Origin: Amphibalanus amphitrite
Taxonomy: Eukaryota; Arthropoda; Thecostraca; Balanomorpha; Balanidae
Assembly: GCF_019059575.1 (NCBI RefSeq)
Contig: NW_024883057.1
Span: forward strand, 62,001 to 126,000
Direction: 5' to 3'
Length of the DNA: 64,000 nt
Shown: positions 11,641-24,649 of the stretch, piece after piece
How positions within the stretch are numbered: position 1 is the first letter of the stretch
Layout: each line of letters starts with the position of its first letter
Translations under genes and position numbers: made by a program
The notes under the pieces: model-generated
Told to the model about the DNA's origin: nothing
Databases searched by the model: none
The model's input: the letters and a program-made list of their open reading frames with translations, nothing else

Positions 11641-13319
11641 GGTGGCAGACAGAGGCGTGCGTTCACCAGCGCCATCGATAATGGATAGACGGTCGGGCTG
11701 ATCCACCGCGGCGGTGTGGTGTCATGTCCCCGCCGGCGGCAATGGCGGCAAGTTCCGTGCACGGCGCCATCACGGGCCCCGCGGGCGCGCCGCAGATCGT
11801 CGCGTGCACGCCACAAATGTCACCGGTGGCGGCAATAGAGCCATCGCGCCGCGTTTGTCCCCGGGGTGCGCCGCCGCTCGCCGCGCGTCCCTGGGGTGCG
11901 GCGCTGCTCGCCGCGCGACCGTTCGGCGGCGCCGCAGTTGATCTAGCATGCATGGCCGGCGGCCGGCGGCCATGCCACAGTCGGGTCCAATCAGGGTCGC
12001 ACAATTAGCAACTGAATTATGCAGGTGGTAATTTGTGGCACCGCGTAATCATGTAGTGTGTTACCGGCGCGACTGAATAAAAGATGGCGGCGCGCCGTCG
12101 TCGCCGCCGCAGCCGTTACCGAAACGGTCGTCATCGCCACTGTCGCCGCCACCAGCACCAATGCCGATACCGCCGGCACCACCGTCACCGCCGCAGTCGG
12201 AACGGCCGCCGGCGCTGCGGCCTCCGCGGCGACTAAAACAAACATTAGACAAATTGACACGCAATTGGCGTGTTGTGCCGGGCATCCGGCGCGGACGGGT
12301 TACGTGGCGGCGCCTGATGGCGGGGGCGGGGGCGGCAGGTGGCCGCCCGACGGAAGCCGCCCGTGATTACTTGGCAAACAAGCCAAACATGTCATCGGGC
12401 GCGGCCGTCTATTACTCTGCCGGGAGGTCGGGTCGGCGCCGACCGGCTCATTTGTCGACAGCCGGTGGTTAGCGACGCCGGGATCCGGCGGCCGCCCGCG
12501 CCCACAGCGCTAACTAGGTGCCGCCGCCGCCCCCGCCGCCGCCCGGGGCCTTCCCGCGAAGGGGCTGACGCGGCCGGGCCGTCCGTGCCGGCGCCGGTTC
12601 GGAGAATGGTGCGGCTCGTGTCTCCGGACGGGGTGTGGGATGCCGACGGGCTCTGGAAAGTTGGTCCTGAGTGAAGACTCAAAGCCGCCGCTGCGACGGC
12701 TGCCGACGGCCTGTCGGGCCGAGTTTTCTCACTATCCGGCGTCAGCAGGCGCGCAGCAGAGTTGACAGTTGTGTTGACAGTTGGCAGTTGCAGTTTCGGA
12801 CTCGACGCCCTGACGAGGGTTTGTTGGCCGGCAGAGAAGCGACGCGAGTCTTTCTCAGTTCTGCTTCTGTCTGATCCGTCAGACGTCAAGGCGCTGCTGA
12901 AATAATGCGACGGTTGCTGAACATCGGTGCAACTAACGTCCATAGACATCTTCTCTTACTTTGTTTCGTTATTTATTTAAATATATCAAGCGTTTGAAGC
13001 GCACCCAGCCGATGACACCGTCCTGATTTTACCTCATTCTGTTTTCTCATTTATCCAACCCGCTCCGTTCTGCCGTCCCGCCATCCAACCCCGTCATCCT
13101 GCGGCTATCTGCGGCTCCGAACCGCACCCAGTCACGTAACGTGACGCGCTGCGGCGTGACGTGACGCCCGTGTGACGCGCCGCGGCGAAAGCCGAGTAAT
13201 CGCTCACAAAACGGCCCGGCCGCAGCGATACCGCTATCGCCGGCGCGTTATTTACATTAATTGCCGAGCAAAAACGGCTGCGCCGCGCCGGCCGGACACT
13301 GGCTGCTGGTCGGCGACAG
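11641..13319. other. GC-rich blocks with low-complexity GCC stretches
   Basis: 11700-12480 is very GC-rich. 12090-12235 is dominated by GCC/ACC triplets, which opens frames on both strands. AT-rich words such as GAATTATGCAGG, GGTAATTTG and GTAATCATG interrupt it at 12010-12050. 12950-13100 is mixed sequence. I see no gene; candidate regulatory DNA at best. Confidence 0.3.
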
Positions 13320-13455
13320 CATGGCCGGTGTGGGCAGACGATTTAGAGGGGGTGGCTCGCCATGGCCGGTGTGGGCAGACGATTTAGAAGGGGTGGCGCG
13401 CCATGGCGGGTGTGCACGATTTAGAAGGGGTGGCGCGCCATGGCGGGTGTGGCCG
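13320..13455. repeat. 40-bp minisatellite, about 3.5 units
   Basis: Units begin CCATGGCCGGTGTGGGCAGA and continue CGATTTAGAAGGGGTGGCGC. The third unit lacks a few bases. Each unit carries an NcoI-like CCATGG palindrome at the junction. Confidence 0.75.
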
Positions 13456-14400
13456 GCGGCGGAAGGGGTGCAGAGCAATATGGCGCCATGCACTGCAATA
13501 CATGTCATCCTAAGCAATATAAGTGATGATATAAAAGCGGTAATAGGTATAACCAATAAGTGCGGATGGTTAGCTATTAACAGCCTTTCAGTGTGAGGCT
13601 ATGCTAATTGCTTTTGAAGATGCATAATTCATTTTTTAGGACTGCAGGACTGCGGCATATACCTAATGGATTTATAAATTGGTCCCCCAAAATGGTCGTT
13701 CATTATCTATCTTTCACTTTTGTTTCACTTAGGTACATATTTAGGTAATTATTACCTAATAGGTACATAATTTCATGACTGCATGTAGCATGCACATATG
13801 ACATTCATATCAATGTCTGATAACTTTCAACTGAATATGCGGACAAATCACAATGTCAATATAAAATATCGGGCTCATGAAGATAGATTTTCATGTCATT
13901 TGTGTATCTAGTGCATTACTACCTATTGTACAGCATTAGTTTGCTAGGCATGACCTTTTCGTGGCTTGAGATGCCTGGCTGCCCTTCTGGGTTAAACGCG
14001 ACGTCTATCCGGAGAGTGGGTTTCTATCCGATTTGTCGGTTTAACAATTCAGAAGCTCACACCAATCCACCTCTCCAGAGAGGCCACACGTTTTTTACGC
14101 CCATCTAATTGGCCAAATCTTTGTTCTGCGGTCCTTGTTAGCCATAACGAGGCTCGTTTGAAGACACAAGGTACAGCGGAGGAATTCACCTCCTCCTCCT
14201 CCTCCAAGGTTTACAGCATGCAATCCGTAGTGAATTAACCGGCGCTAAAACCATCACAGCATTATAATTTTGAGACAGGGATCCTGTTAAAATGATTTGA
14301 CTGCTTTTAACTCATTTTATTGGTGTTGTTCGTATGTTTTACAGTGTGCTTTATACCTGAATTACAATGGCCGAGGGATCATAAAACCGGGCGTTCGACC
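13456..14400. other. AT-rich spacer
   Basis: AT-rich sequence with several AGGTACATA and TACCTAAT words near 13730-13770 and a CCTCCT run at 14190. No gene, transposon end or tandem repeat was seen. Confidence 0.4.
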
Positions 14401-17100
14401 AGACCGGTGGAGCGGCACTAGTCCGTCAGCCACCTTGTAAAGTGTGTCTAAAATGGGACGCCGTCACACCGCATCCCAATGGCGAGTGGGCGACGGCCGC
14501 TGCGGCCCCGCCGAGCCGCACCCCGCTCCGCGCGGCAACACAGCGCGCGCAATTACAGGACAAAGCGGCCGGTTCTTGTCTGGGCGCGCGATGCGGGGCG
14601 GCGGCCGTAAGTGGGGGCTGTTTTGTGCCGGCATGATTGACCGCGAGCCGGTGGTGTAAGCCGATCGCGCCGCGGTGGCCGGACACCGCCGGGGCCGAGT
14701 GTTGTTCCGGCGCCCGGCGACCAGCCCGGCCGCCGCACAACCACCACACTATTCACCGGCTTTTGTTCTACACTGGACCGAGCTTCTCACAGCCCGTTCA
14801 TTTGGCGGCTCATTTTCTAATTTTCGAGCCCGGCTGGTGATTAGAGATTCCACTTCCTCCGGTCGGAGCTGATGAATGGGCGGGTACGGTGGGTTTCGTT
14901 CACACTTGACCAGCTACTTTGCATGACAGTGGCCGAAGAAATATGACGGGAGGTCGGTTTCCCAGCCGACAGCGGCCCAGAGCGCCGAACACCGCTCGGC
15001 CGACCGCCGCCGGCTGCTTTGGCACGCCGTTTGGGGCTCACACGAGTTGGACACTGGTTCGCCATTCATATGCTAATCCGCTAATGAAAAGATCATACGG
15101 CGGCGGCGGCGGCGGCGGCGGATCGGGCGCGGCGGCCACCACCGCCCGGTGATGAATACCTCCAGCGCCGGCGGCTCGGGCGCCGCTCTCCGCCGCCGGT
15201 GCGCCGCGCTCGTCTGTCCGGCCACCATCGATCGTCCAGCGGCGGTTGCGACGTTCTCGGCGGCGGCGCGAGCCAGGTCGCTTTCAGCCGGCCGCAGGCA
15301 TTCAGGACGCGTCCCATTACGGAGGGCGGGAGCGGCGCGGCGGGGGCGGCGGCGTGCGTCGCTATTGTCGCCGCGCTATGACACCATCTGCCGGTCATTG
15401 TGGGCCGGTGTTTAGCGCTGACCCCGCGCGGGCAGTGTCCGCCGGACACCGGGACACGGCTGACTGCTCCCGGGTCGTTAGGTGACTGCGGGGGTCGGAG
15501 GGTCGCGCGGGGGCAGAGAGGGCTGGACGGGGGTCAGCGGGAGCCGGCACGGGCCTCTCAGCGGGAGGCGGTCCGTGGCGACACCGAGCCGCTGCCGGTG
15601 CTATCCGCTGCCCGCTCCGTCCAGCCGCCTCCCGGACCGAGAACAATTGTCTTCACGCGAGCTGCTTTACCCCCCGCCAGAGCGCGCCGTGCCGATGATG
15701 GCGGCTCCGCGCGGCAGCCGGCGAATTGGGGACGCGGCGGGGGCCGGCGCCGCTGTTTGTTTTAGGCCCGAGTCGATCTGTGGGCTCTCTGCACGGACGG
15801 GCCGCGTGCCGCGCGCGTCGCGGGCCATCCGTCGGCGCGCAGCTGATGGGACAATGGGCGCACGCCGTCCGAACAATGGGTGACGTCGACTGCTGACTGC
15901 AGCGCGCCGCGTGGGACCTCCTCTCGGCAATCAGCCGCACGGGCCGGCACAATGGCATGTGCGCCCGGCGCCCGCGGACCAAACACAAAATACTGGCGGT
16001 GTCGGTAGCTGTATCAGGCGGCCGACAGCCGCGGACCGATCGGTGATTTTTGCCGCCCTCCTGTCTGGTGCTATTTCTGGACGGTGTCTGATAGACGTAA
16101 ACAGCCGGAGAGCACGAGCGGGGCGAAGGATTGAGTGGTAGCTCGAGCAGACATAACAGCCAGAATGTGCAGCATCCACCATTTACCCTTGGCTTTCGGA
16201 AGATCGGCAGTAGGTGTAAGCGAGCGGGATAGCCAAACCGATTAGGACATAAGGTGGTATTTTTAGCCGGTAGGTATGTCTGTACAATCTGCGCGCAGCA
16301 ACCAATGCATTACGGGGTATATTTGGTGAAATAATCACGTAAAAGCTGGTATGTCTGGTATAATCCGGAGTCGCGCAACCAGAATAGAAACTGCCTGGGT
16401 GTCGCCCAGCTCAGTTTCTGTACCCGGCCATCGTTTGTTTCTGCGTCCATTAGCGTCTGGGCGGCGAGGCCGGGGCGCGTCTCTGGCTGCCAATAAGCTG
16501 GCCGACTCTGCCTCTCCGTCTGTTTCAGCTGTGGGCCGGGTAATTACCGCCCAAGAGCCGCCGCGCGGGCCCTAAAACACGGCCGGCCGGCACCGGGCCG
16601 ATGACTGTTGAATGATGCATGACCGGCGCCCGGGCCGGCTCGCGCCGCCGACTCCACAACGAGCCACTAATGGAAAACGGCCGCCTCCCGGTGCCGAGAC
16701 GGAGTCACTAAGTGAGGTGTTCGGATGAGCTGCTTTAATTACCATGAAAATTCCATTTCCAGGTGGGCCGGCCGTCAGCCGGGCCGGCGGGCGGCGAGTG
16801 TTACACCCGGCCGCGGGTTTTGTCGACGGCCGGAGCCGATCAATAACGCGACGCCCAGCGTCTTTTGTTGTCCAAACGGCGGCGGTGAGCAGTAATGGAG
16901 CGCCGCCGAGGACTCGGGAGACTGCCGGCGCCGCGGTCACGGCTCCTTCTGACACGGTGGCACCGCAGGCACGGCGCTGCCGAAATGTGCAGCGTAATAA
17001 AAGACGCTTAGCTATACACAAAAGCGAGGAAAAGGGTCCGGATTCGTGCAGAAGTCGTGCCTGGTCCATACTGCAACTCACTGGAGCCTCGATATAGCCG
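14401..17100. other. Cluster of GC-rich blocks with ATTA/TAAT words; candidate enhancer cluster
   Basis: This 2.7-kb stretch repeats the same texture: long GCCGGC-rich runs broken by short AT words such as GCTAATCCGCTAATGAAAAG (15073-15092), CTAATTTTCGAG, GGTAATTACCG, GCTTTAATTACC and CGTAATAAAAG. 15096-15122 is a short CGG triplet run. Many overlapping long frames appear on both strands, but none carries a recognisable domain and all reflect the absence of AT-rich stop codons. Such clusters often mark regulatory DNA beside developmental genes; that is an inference. Confidence 0.3.
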
Positions 17101-17927
17101 TATGGGTGCCTGCTGAAAGACTGTTAATCCTCAGCTAATCGGAGGTCACCGGCCCGTGTGTGTTAGGTCAGGGGTCAGATGAGCGTTCACATGAGACCAG
17201 GATTAATGAGTGACGCGGAATCGTGTGCCCCACGGAGATTTGGAGATCCAGGCAGCAGAGGCTCATACCTTTACCAAGAATGAGGATGACTTGTAAGTGG
17301 TGGAAGTAGCGCGGATCGGAGTATCTTTTTTAATCACCAGAAGAGTCTGATTTACGCTCTATACCCATTAAACACGCAGCCCACTGAAACATTGTTTTAA
17401 TTTCACCGATGCTTAGGTGATTCGCCTCAGTCCACCATTCAGCGACAATACCAGCGCAGGGCGCGTCGGAACCGTCGCAATGACCAGTGACCGCACTGTG
17501 CGCCTTTGTCCGCCGCACAGCGGGCCAATACACGTCACAGTGCGCCGGCTTTGTCGACGATGCGCGGCGCGACAGATGGACGCCTTTTGTGTGCCGATCG
17601 GGCTCCAACACTGCAGCGCCGGATCCCAGGTGTTTGTTAGCCCCCGGCGATGGCGAATAATGACGCCGATAAGTCACGGCCTGGTCAGTGGGCACCCCTT
17701 CTCAGCCGGCTCAAAGGCCGCCGGTTAGCGCTGAAGGGGGTGTGTGTCGGCTTTGACAGGCCCAGTGTCGGGGATCGTGCCAGTGGAAGTGTAGGTGTTA
17801 TGTGTTGTGGGGAATGGTAGTCGGAGGCTGAATGAGTCCTCTGTGAAAGAGTGGGAGTATTTGAGAGTGGCCAATAGGTGAGCCTTTGTCATGATTTCAA
17901 GAGGCATGCGTAAATGATATCGATTCG
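17101..17927. other. Unannotated DNA
   Basis: Mixed composition, GC-rich at 17450-17730. Nothing supportable was seen. Confidence 0.35.
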
Positions 17928-18143
17928 ATAGTTAGGACTAAATAGTTACCTACACGAGAAGTTTGAATAGGTCCCCGTAACTGGTTTGAACCTTGCTTAG
18001 GTGGCCTAATGCTCTTGCCTGGCAGACGCAAAGGATGTAGATTGGATAGCTAAGAGTAGGACTAAATGGTTACCTACGCAAGAAGTTTGAATAGGTCCCC
18101 GTAACTGGTTTGAGCGTTGCTTATGGCCTGAAGCTCTTGCCTC
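17928..18143. repeat. Local tandem duplication, period about 123 bp
   Basis: Two adjacent copies share GACTAAATAGTTACCTAC, then AGAAGTTTGAATAGGTCCCC, GTAACTGGTTTGA and GCTCTTGCCT, with scattered substitutions and small gaps. The arrangement looks like one unequal duplication that has since diverged. Confidence 0.75.
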
Positions 18144-18644
18144 TTCAAGATCATTCTGATTTACTAACTCATGTCCGTCCAAGTACAGACGTAAGTTTGC
18201 ACAAAAGTTTAGCGATTATGGTAAAAAGAAACTATGATTTTACATTATTACTTATAGGTAACATCATAAGACATCGGCTTCGAGTCGTCGATTAAGGTCA
18301 GAAAAATATAAAATCGAAGGTCATAACAATTAACCATAGAGACCAATCAAGCAAAACTCATGTCAAACTCTCGCATAAATTTCTTTATTACATTCGTTTT
18401 TTTCACTATGCTTCGAAATCCGAACTACTGAAGTGTTGCACGGTTATGTGAAGCCGCCGAGGGCAATGTGAAGTCGCCGAGGGTCGCTGCGGTGTAGGCT
18501 GTGTAGTGTGTATTGTAGCCGCCTTTGGACCGCGCCGGTCGATGTCCGGTCGGCTGTGACAGCCAGTGACAGTCCTGCAGTTGTCCGCCCGACACGGGCC
18601 TGTCGGTCCGCCCGTCACGGCCCGCCCGGCCGTCCGGTGTCCAG
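18144..18644. other. Unannotated DNA
   Basis: AT-rich to 18420, then GC-rich, with a short direct repeat GAAG(C/T)CGCCGAGGG near 18450-18485. No gene was seen. Confidence 0.35.
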
Positions 18645-18688
18645 CCGCCCCCGCCCCCGCCCCCGCCCCCGCCCCCGCCCCCGCCCCG
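18645..18688. repeat. CCGCCC-type hexanucleotide run
   Basis: About seven copies of CCGCCC in a row. The complementary strand has regularly spaced G-runs of five and could form a quadruplex. Confidence 0.8.
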
Positions 18689-19480
18689 TCCGGCCATCCG
18701 GCTGCCTATTACATATTAGCAACACGACCCGATAAAAACCCGCCCTGGCCGCCGTCGGACGCTTTGAAGTCAGCGGCTTTGGAGCGCCGCCGTCGCGACG
18801 CGGCCTGTGCAGTTGTGAATAATTCACCGCCGCTCTCAGCGCGACCGCGCGGTGTAATTGATTTATCCCCGGAATTTCTATGTGTATCGTGGAAAGTTGC
18901 CCGACAGGCCGCCTTTTTAGCCCATCCGTGCACATTTCCATGCCTGAGCGTCCCGTAATAAGCACAAATCTTTAAACATCAGCAGCGGCGCGCTCCACGG
19001 AATACCATTACGGGAGCGATTCAGTCTGCTGCGCTATTAATTTTTCACGGTAATGCTATACTCCGGTAGTCGTAAGACTAATTTTAATCGGCAATGCCGA
19101 TGACCAGGTCCGCTAATGCACGATGGCAAATGATACCGTCAAAGCCGTATGGCCAAATTTTATGGCTGGACAGTAGCCTAACTGCGATAGGCGTCAATTT
19201 CTGGCGTGCTCTGCGCGGCCGACCAATGGCACCAATCAGTGAGCGCGGGGGCTGATTAGCCGTTATGCTGCCATTGCTTTCATGGCTGCCGATTTGACTG
19301 ATAAACTACCGTCTAATGCCGAGCGAGCGAGGGCGTCCCGGAACCCTGATCTAGGGCTCAGTGCGCACTGCGCAGCCCATGCCGGGCTTCTTTGGTGGGG
19401 TTTTAAGCAAATAAATGTTGAGGCCGTTCCGCGCACCATTCATTCTAAAAAAGCACCGAATAGTCGCAACGCTTATGCAA
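18689..19480. other. GC/AT mosaic block; possible regulatory DNA
   Basis: It holds GTGTAATTGATTTATC, GCGCTATTAATTTTTCACGG, GACTAATTTTAATCGG and GGCCAAATTTTATGGCTGG within otherwise balanced sequence. This is one of the denser sets of homeodomain-type cores in the window. No exon was recognised. Confidence 0.3.
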
Positions 19481-20640
19481 TGTAAGGCTGTCATTTATTT
19501 CTTGTTTTTTTTCAACAGACAACAATGCATCATGGGTAGGCACTGAATGAATGCTATCATTTTGATCAGTAGAAGGTATACTGTTCACTGCAACAACTCT
19601 ATGTCTACTTCTCTTACGCAATACACTAATTACAGTTTACTCATATCAATAAATACCCTGCCACGGTCTTTTCGTTGTACTTAGCGATCATTAATGGCTC
19701 CATGTTTCAAATAAATTACGTTAAAACTGGCTGTATTGCAGCCCTCAAGCTGTCGTACACCCTCTGTATACATCTGACGGGGTGGTCCGAAATTGGATAC
19801 TCCTCAATCTTGCATATTTATGTGGCCTGCAATACGCACGATATAGCTGGAATAATTGCCACGACTGGAGTAGGTGGTCGAGGCTCGATCACCTGCCAAA
19901 CGCCGATCGAATTAACGGCACCGGCGCACGCATAGTGCGTAGGGGGCGGAGCTGATGGGACCACGTGCTAGCTGGGATACAACGGTTATTAACAGGTATT
20001 TGGCTGCCTAACTGAAATTCATCTATTTAAAATGGGTGGAAATAAATAACGATTCTGCAAGGAAATGGCGATAGCTGCATTTAAAATAATTTTATGTGTG
20101 ATGCGGAAAAATCGACAGACGTTTTGAACAGATACGTTTGGAATGGATATATTCTGCTGTCTCCAGCCTCGTGACGGCCAGAGCTCGATGCTCGATCAAA
20201 GCATTGGCGACTTTTTGGGTTGGATATTTTCCGAGTTATGTTTATTTGTTTGTTTTGCCAAAACGAATCTACACAAACACTGAAAAACACTGTGCAAAAC
20301 GTAGAAGCATTTAGGTACTAAAACGTATCTACTATCTAGTACCTACATATTTAGTATTGAAACGTTAGTTATCGAAGTATTTTTTGTTACTAAACGTAAA
20401 CATGCTTAGCAACTGCATACTTACCTACTATTATACGCGGAAGTATTTTTAAGAAATAAAAAATGTTACTTTCTTTGCTACTTTCAATGATACACTAAAC
20501 ATACACTTGACTCCTTTCATTCATTACCTGGACGTTTTTTTCCTGTTATTTCATTCAATTCTGTGTGAGAAAAAAAACTAAAATCCTGATAAAAGCACAG
20601 GTCACCAAACACCATGTCATGATTTTCGCGTGCCTCCAAT
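19481..20640. other. AT-rich spacer
   Basis: AT-rich sequence with repeated TAGGTACTAAAACG and TAGTACCTACATATT-like words at 20310-20430. No coding segment or element end was seen. Confidence 0.4.
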
Positions 20641-22258
20641 GCATGACAAAGCCCGATTACATGGCTCAACATCAGTAACGAGGCTCATAAAGTCGACATT
20701 TCTGGCCTATGGAACCACCGCGACGTGAAACGCTTCGACCCGACTATCACACGGTCGACAAACACGCGTCAGCCCGCCGGAAAATGACCCTAAACAACGG
20801 CGACCACTCGGCGCGTGACGAGCCCGCCGCGCCGACCGCAAAATTAAAACATTCGCAATTTCCGCGCGGTGGCTGGGGAGAGCCCGCCCGGCGGCCGTTT
20901 TCGAATGGGCCCGTGCTGACTATGAATGTATGGGCGTGTGTTTGTGCCGCGTGACATATTGCCGCCACCGGGACCGGGCACATACACGGCAATCAGGCCG
21001 GCTGTGTGAAAGCAATCACCTGTGTGAAAGCAATCGGCGAGCGTTGCTGCAGAGCCGGCTCACGGCGGCACGCCACCTTCCCTGACAATCATGGCGAATG
21101 TGCTACGGACTAATTAGGCCCTGAACGCCGAGTAACGGCGGTAAACCGGCGCGGCCGTGCACAGTATGAAAGGGGCTTTACGTACATACACGGTAAATGG
21201 GGAGCCTCTCCGACAGTGAGTGCCACCTGCTGGACAATGAGGGAGACAGGATGGGACAACAAATTCAACCCCGCAGTGGGCACAGACGTGCATTTGACGT
21301 GCATCAGGAAACCGGGAGATGTGACTTGAGACGGCATAACTTATCCCCAAAACGGCTCTTCAATTTTGAAAAAAAAACTTTCGTAATCTCGCTTTACAAT
21401 TCTTTGCTGTGCATTTCGAAGCAGGTACAGTATATCTAAAAAGTATGTCCCCTGGTTTGGCTCTCCCACAGGAGGCGAATCGGTAACTTGGCTGAATCCC
21501 AGTTGCGGCACCCGGCCGCCAGGGTCGCTGCCGCGCGAGCGGCCTTGACCGCTCGCATGTCATTGGCAGTTCGGTCCCTCCCCATCTATACCGAGGTGGG
21601 GAGGGGAGAAGAGGGGAAGAGAGGGGAGGGAGCGGCTTTCGCTCGGCACTTGGCGATACCTGGCTGACCCCCCGCTCCCTCGCTGACCTTTGTCCTGCCC
21701 TCAGGCGAAGACCGACTTCCTGGCCTGTAGCGGCCCAGCGGAAAACCGAGCTCGCGGGGCGCGACTCCATTGGCCCAATCTTATAAATGGAATGCTGTCG
21801 TATTCACGGCATTAGATAATATTAATAGTGATACCAGCAGTGGATGTGGTAAAATACAGTCCAAAATAAACGAAAGCACACGATTCGTGCATAATGCGCC
21901 CTCCCATTCAAATAAGCCCGCCCACTTCGATAGATGGTGTAGTTTCTTAGGGCGTAAAAGATGCAAAACACTACCGATTTTTTTTAGCTCGGCCACTAGG
22001 ACCGACAATATACAATGGACTGAAATGCATGAAAACCATTTTGCATTTAGGTAATAGCCGTTTTCTGCACCCAAACTTTAGCCAGTGACACCCTGTCCAT
22101 TCTAAAGCGTTTATAAGATTGGTCCCAGCACCCGATTTTATATGAGGAAGTCGTTTAAAAAGCATCTTATTTCTAACGAATTTATTATTATGGCCACTTT
22201 TACAGGACGTCTATAGAGCTTTGACTTTCACATTTCTTCCTCGTTCAGGAGAAACGTT
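20641..22258. other. Unannotated DNA, GC-rich then AT-rich
   Basis: 20700-21180 is a GC-rich block with AAATTAAAAC and GACTAATTAGGCC. 21590-21640 is purine-rich (GGGGAGG repeats). 21770-22258 is AT-rich and leads up to the transposon nest. No gene was supported. Confidence 0.3.
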
Positions 22259-22601
22259 TTAACCCTCACCGGACCTTCAGGTTTTCTGAATACCGAGGGG
22301 ACGTTGGGGGTTGGAAGTGAGGAAACAACCCCCTTCGCCGATTCGCCCCTAATTGAGCTAGAGCCTCACGAAAGAAACGATCGTGTGCGTCGTTACGAAA
22401 TGCAGCGATTAGTCTCCGATTTAAGGACCAGGGTCAGCCGATGACTTCGGAGGTCAGGTCAAGTGGCCCAAGGCACAGGTTCGGTTTTTGGTAAATAGCT
22501 TCGCTAAAAATGATCGCAGATCCGCGATTTTAGCAGCATCGTGTTTGTCTACCTCAGGCGTGTCGAATGGTATACTTTTTCTTCGGGTGAGATCAACTTA
22601 A

Positions 22602-24649
22602 CCCTCGCCCGTATAGAGGGGGGGGGGTCGAACGGACCCCTCCCTCGGTTTTTCGCGAATAACTCGCGTAAAAAGCGGCCGATCGCGACGAAACTTTCAG
22701 TACCCTCGCGTTAACCCTCGCCCCGTTGGGGGGGCCATTTTGCCCCCCCCCCTGTGGTTTTTCCTGAATAGCAAGAAAACGGCGGCGCGCAGCGCCGCCA
22801 AATTTTCAGTACCTTCCCGGGCATCAATTTGACACCTTCACACCAAATTTCAAGTCTTAGGTCACCTTAGGTCAGGAGTTATTGAGGTCAAACTGAGGTC
22901 ATGTTCGAGCAAAAATGAGCAAAAAACATGCAATCTTGAAACGCTCACCAAATCTACAGTTATCAAGCAATTTCAAAGTTCTTTATATGGTCTAGTAGAC
23001 AAAAGGCGGCGCTACAAAACTGCTATCTCGGATTTTCAAAATTTTTGGTTTTTGACCCAAAAAAAATCAAAAAATTGATTTTTTTAGAAAAACTTTGAAA
23101 AAATCCAAAAATTTTCCGAATTTCTAAAAAACCGGAATATATGTGATAGTCCCAGCGCTCTTCTATATACATACCAAATTTCAGATCGATATCTCGTTTT
23201 TTGGCCAAGTTATAGCGAAAAAACTGTTCAAAAATGATGACGTCAAATTTTTGAACTCAATTTTTAGCAATTCTAGACCTCGTACGGCAAAAAAAGACCA
23301 CCATTGAACTCCCCGTGACGAGCTGCATCGATTCGATACCCATTTTATGCAAAAATATTAACTTTGGAATTTGACCTAATTTGACCTGACCTTGACCTGA
23401 CCTTGACCTGACCTTGACCAAAACGTGATCTAAGCTGGCCCCAAAGGCTGCCTGACCCATATAATCGCATTTGTCATGTAAAATGGACCATAAAACATGT
23501 ATCACACGACACTTTCATATTGTGACCCCCCGTGACCTGACCTCTGTGACCTGACCTGGTATCAGTGACCTCAAATAGCAAAATATGTGTTTGAAGAACA
23601 TTTCCCCATCGATGATTTTCAATGAAATGCATTTTACTCGATTTTACAACGCATTTCTTGAAGTGCCTGTAAACGGTGAAAATTGGACCTTTGACCTGAC
23701 CTGTGACGTCATCGGTTTGACCTAGGTCAATAAAATTGGGTCACAAGGTAGTTCCCCGTTGGGGCTATCCAACGCCGTTTACCGCTTGTCGCTATGTTGC
23801 GTGGTTCTCGAGATCTTAGGGGGGGGCCAAAATGCCCCCCCCCCCCCAACCGGGCGCGTTGCTCGGCAGAGCCCAACGGGGCGCGGGTTAATCAATTTTA
23901 CACCCACCCTGAAATTGTCATGACCCTGACCTTAATGACCTTTGACCTGCGACCTACTTTTCGAGACCATGTTTGGCCGGAATCGCGATTCGGCGTATGT
24001 CGGCTCGCATTAGCGGCGCGTTTGCAGTCTTTTCGTGGTTTTAAACGTTCAAACATGGGATATGATCTTGCTTCCATGCATTTGGGTGGGTGTCAAGGTC
24101 ACCGGAAAGTCAGGTCAGGTCATTGACCTTTGATGACCTCGGTTCACTTTTTCGAGTTTTACATGTTTCTAGGCCAGTTATAGGAGCTGAATTCGAATTT
24201 AGCAGCCATATGAACATTTACGAAGTAGTTTTGGTGCCCTCTTAACATGTTGCGAAGCTGTCAGAGGCGGTTGCCACCTACTACGAATACCCTTACTGGT
24301 TGACCTGACCTGACCTGACCCGACCTGGCCTAAATGCATGAAGACATCATCTGTGATCAAAACTAACATGATATTCGTGATCAGCACCCCGAAAACCCCA
24401 TAGCAGCCACGCTTTACGACTTTCTAACAGGTCCCGATTTCCCCGACTTTTGGGTCATTGACCTGACCTGGAAAGTCAACCGATGACCTAGGACCTTAAA
24501 ATTGGGTATCATCGACTTCCTCTCGTCACGGCCAACACGCTCGTTTTTTTTCCGCGAAGCTCTAGCTCGATCAGGGGTGAAACGGCAAGGGGGGGGTCCA
24601 ACGGACCCTTATACGTTTGAGGCTGGAAAAACACCAATACGGGCGAGAG
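22602..24649 (+). mobile_element. piggyBac-like element B, interrupted by element C
   Basis: The left end is TTAA (22598-22601) then CCCTCGCCCGTATAGAGG and a G-run. The right end reads AATACGGGCGAGAG followed by TTAC (24650-24653), a slightly decayed partner. GC hairpins at 22617-22647 and 24589-24609 share the palindrome GTC(G/C)AACGGAC. The right 'double' end has a second CGTATAAGGG-type tag after AACG, read on the complementary strand. Without C, B is about 870 bp, matching F and H1. Its right flank (AGCTCTAGCTCGATCAGG) is homologous to the right part of F. Confidence 0.8.
22715..23887 (+). mobile_element. piggyBac-like element C, inserted in B
   Basis: It is flanked by TTAA at 22711-22714 and 23888-23891. 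The ends are CCCTCGCCCCGTTGGG and the complement of CCCGCGCCCCGTTGGG. The right end is double, with a second GGTTGGG tag after AACG. Hairpins lie at 22728-22752 and 23819-23848 with GCCATTTTGC-type loops. The interior has runs of TGACCTGACCT (23385-23430) and TGACGTCA at two places. It is 1173 bp long and nearly colinear with E; D is a more distant, inverted relative. The insertion site is shown independently: B reads AAACTTTCAGTACCCTC on one side and ATCAATTTTACAC on the other, and the homologous part of D (reverse strand, 26765-26815) has these joined. Confidence 0.9.
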
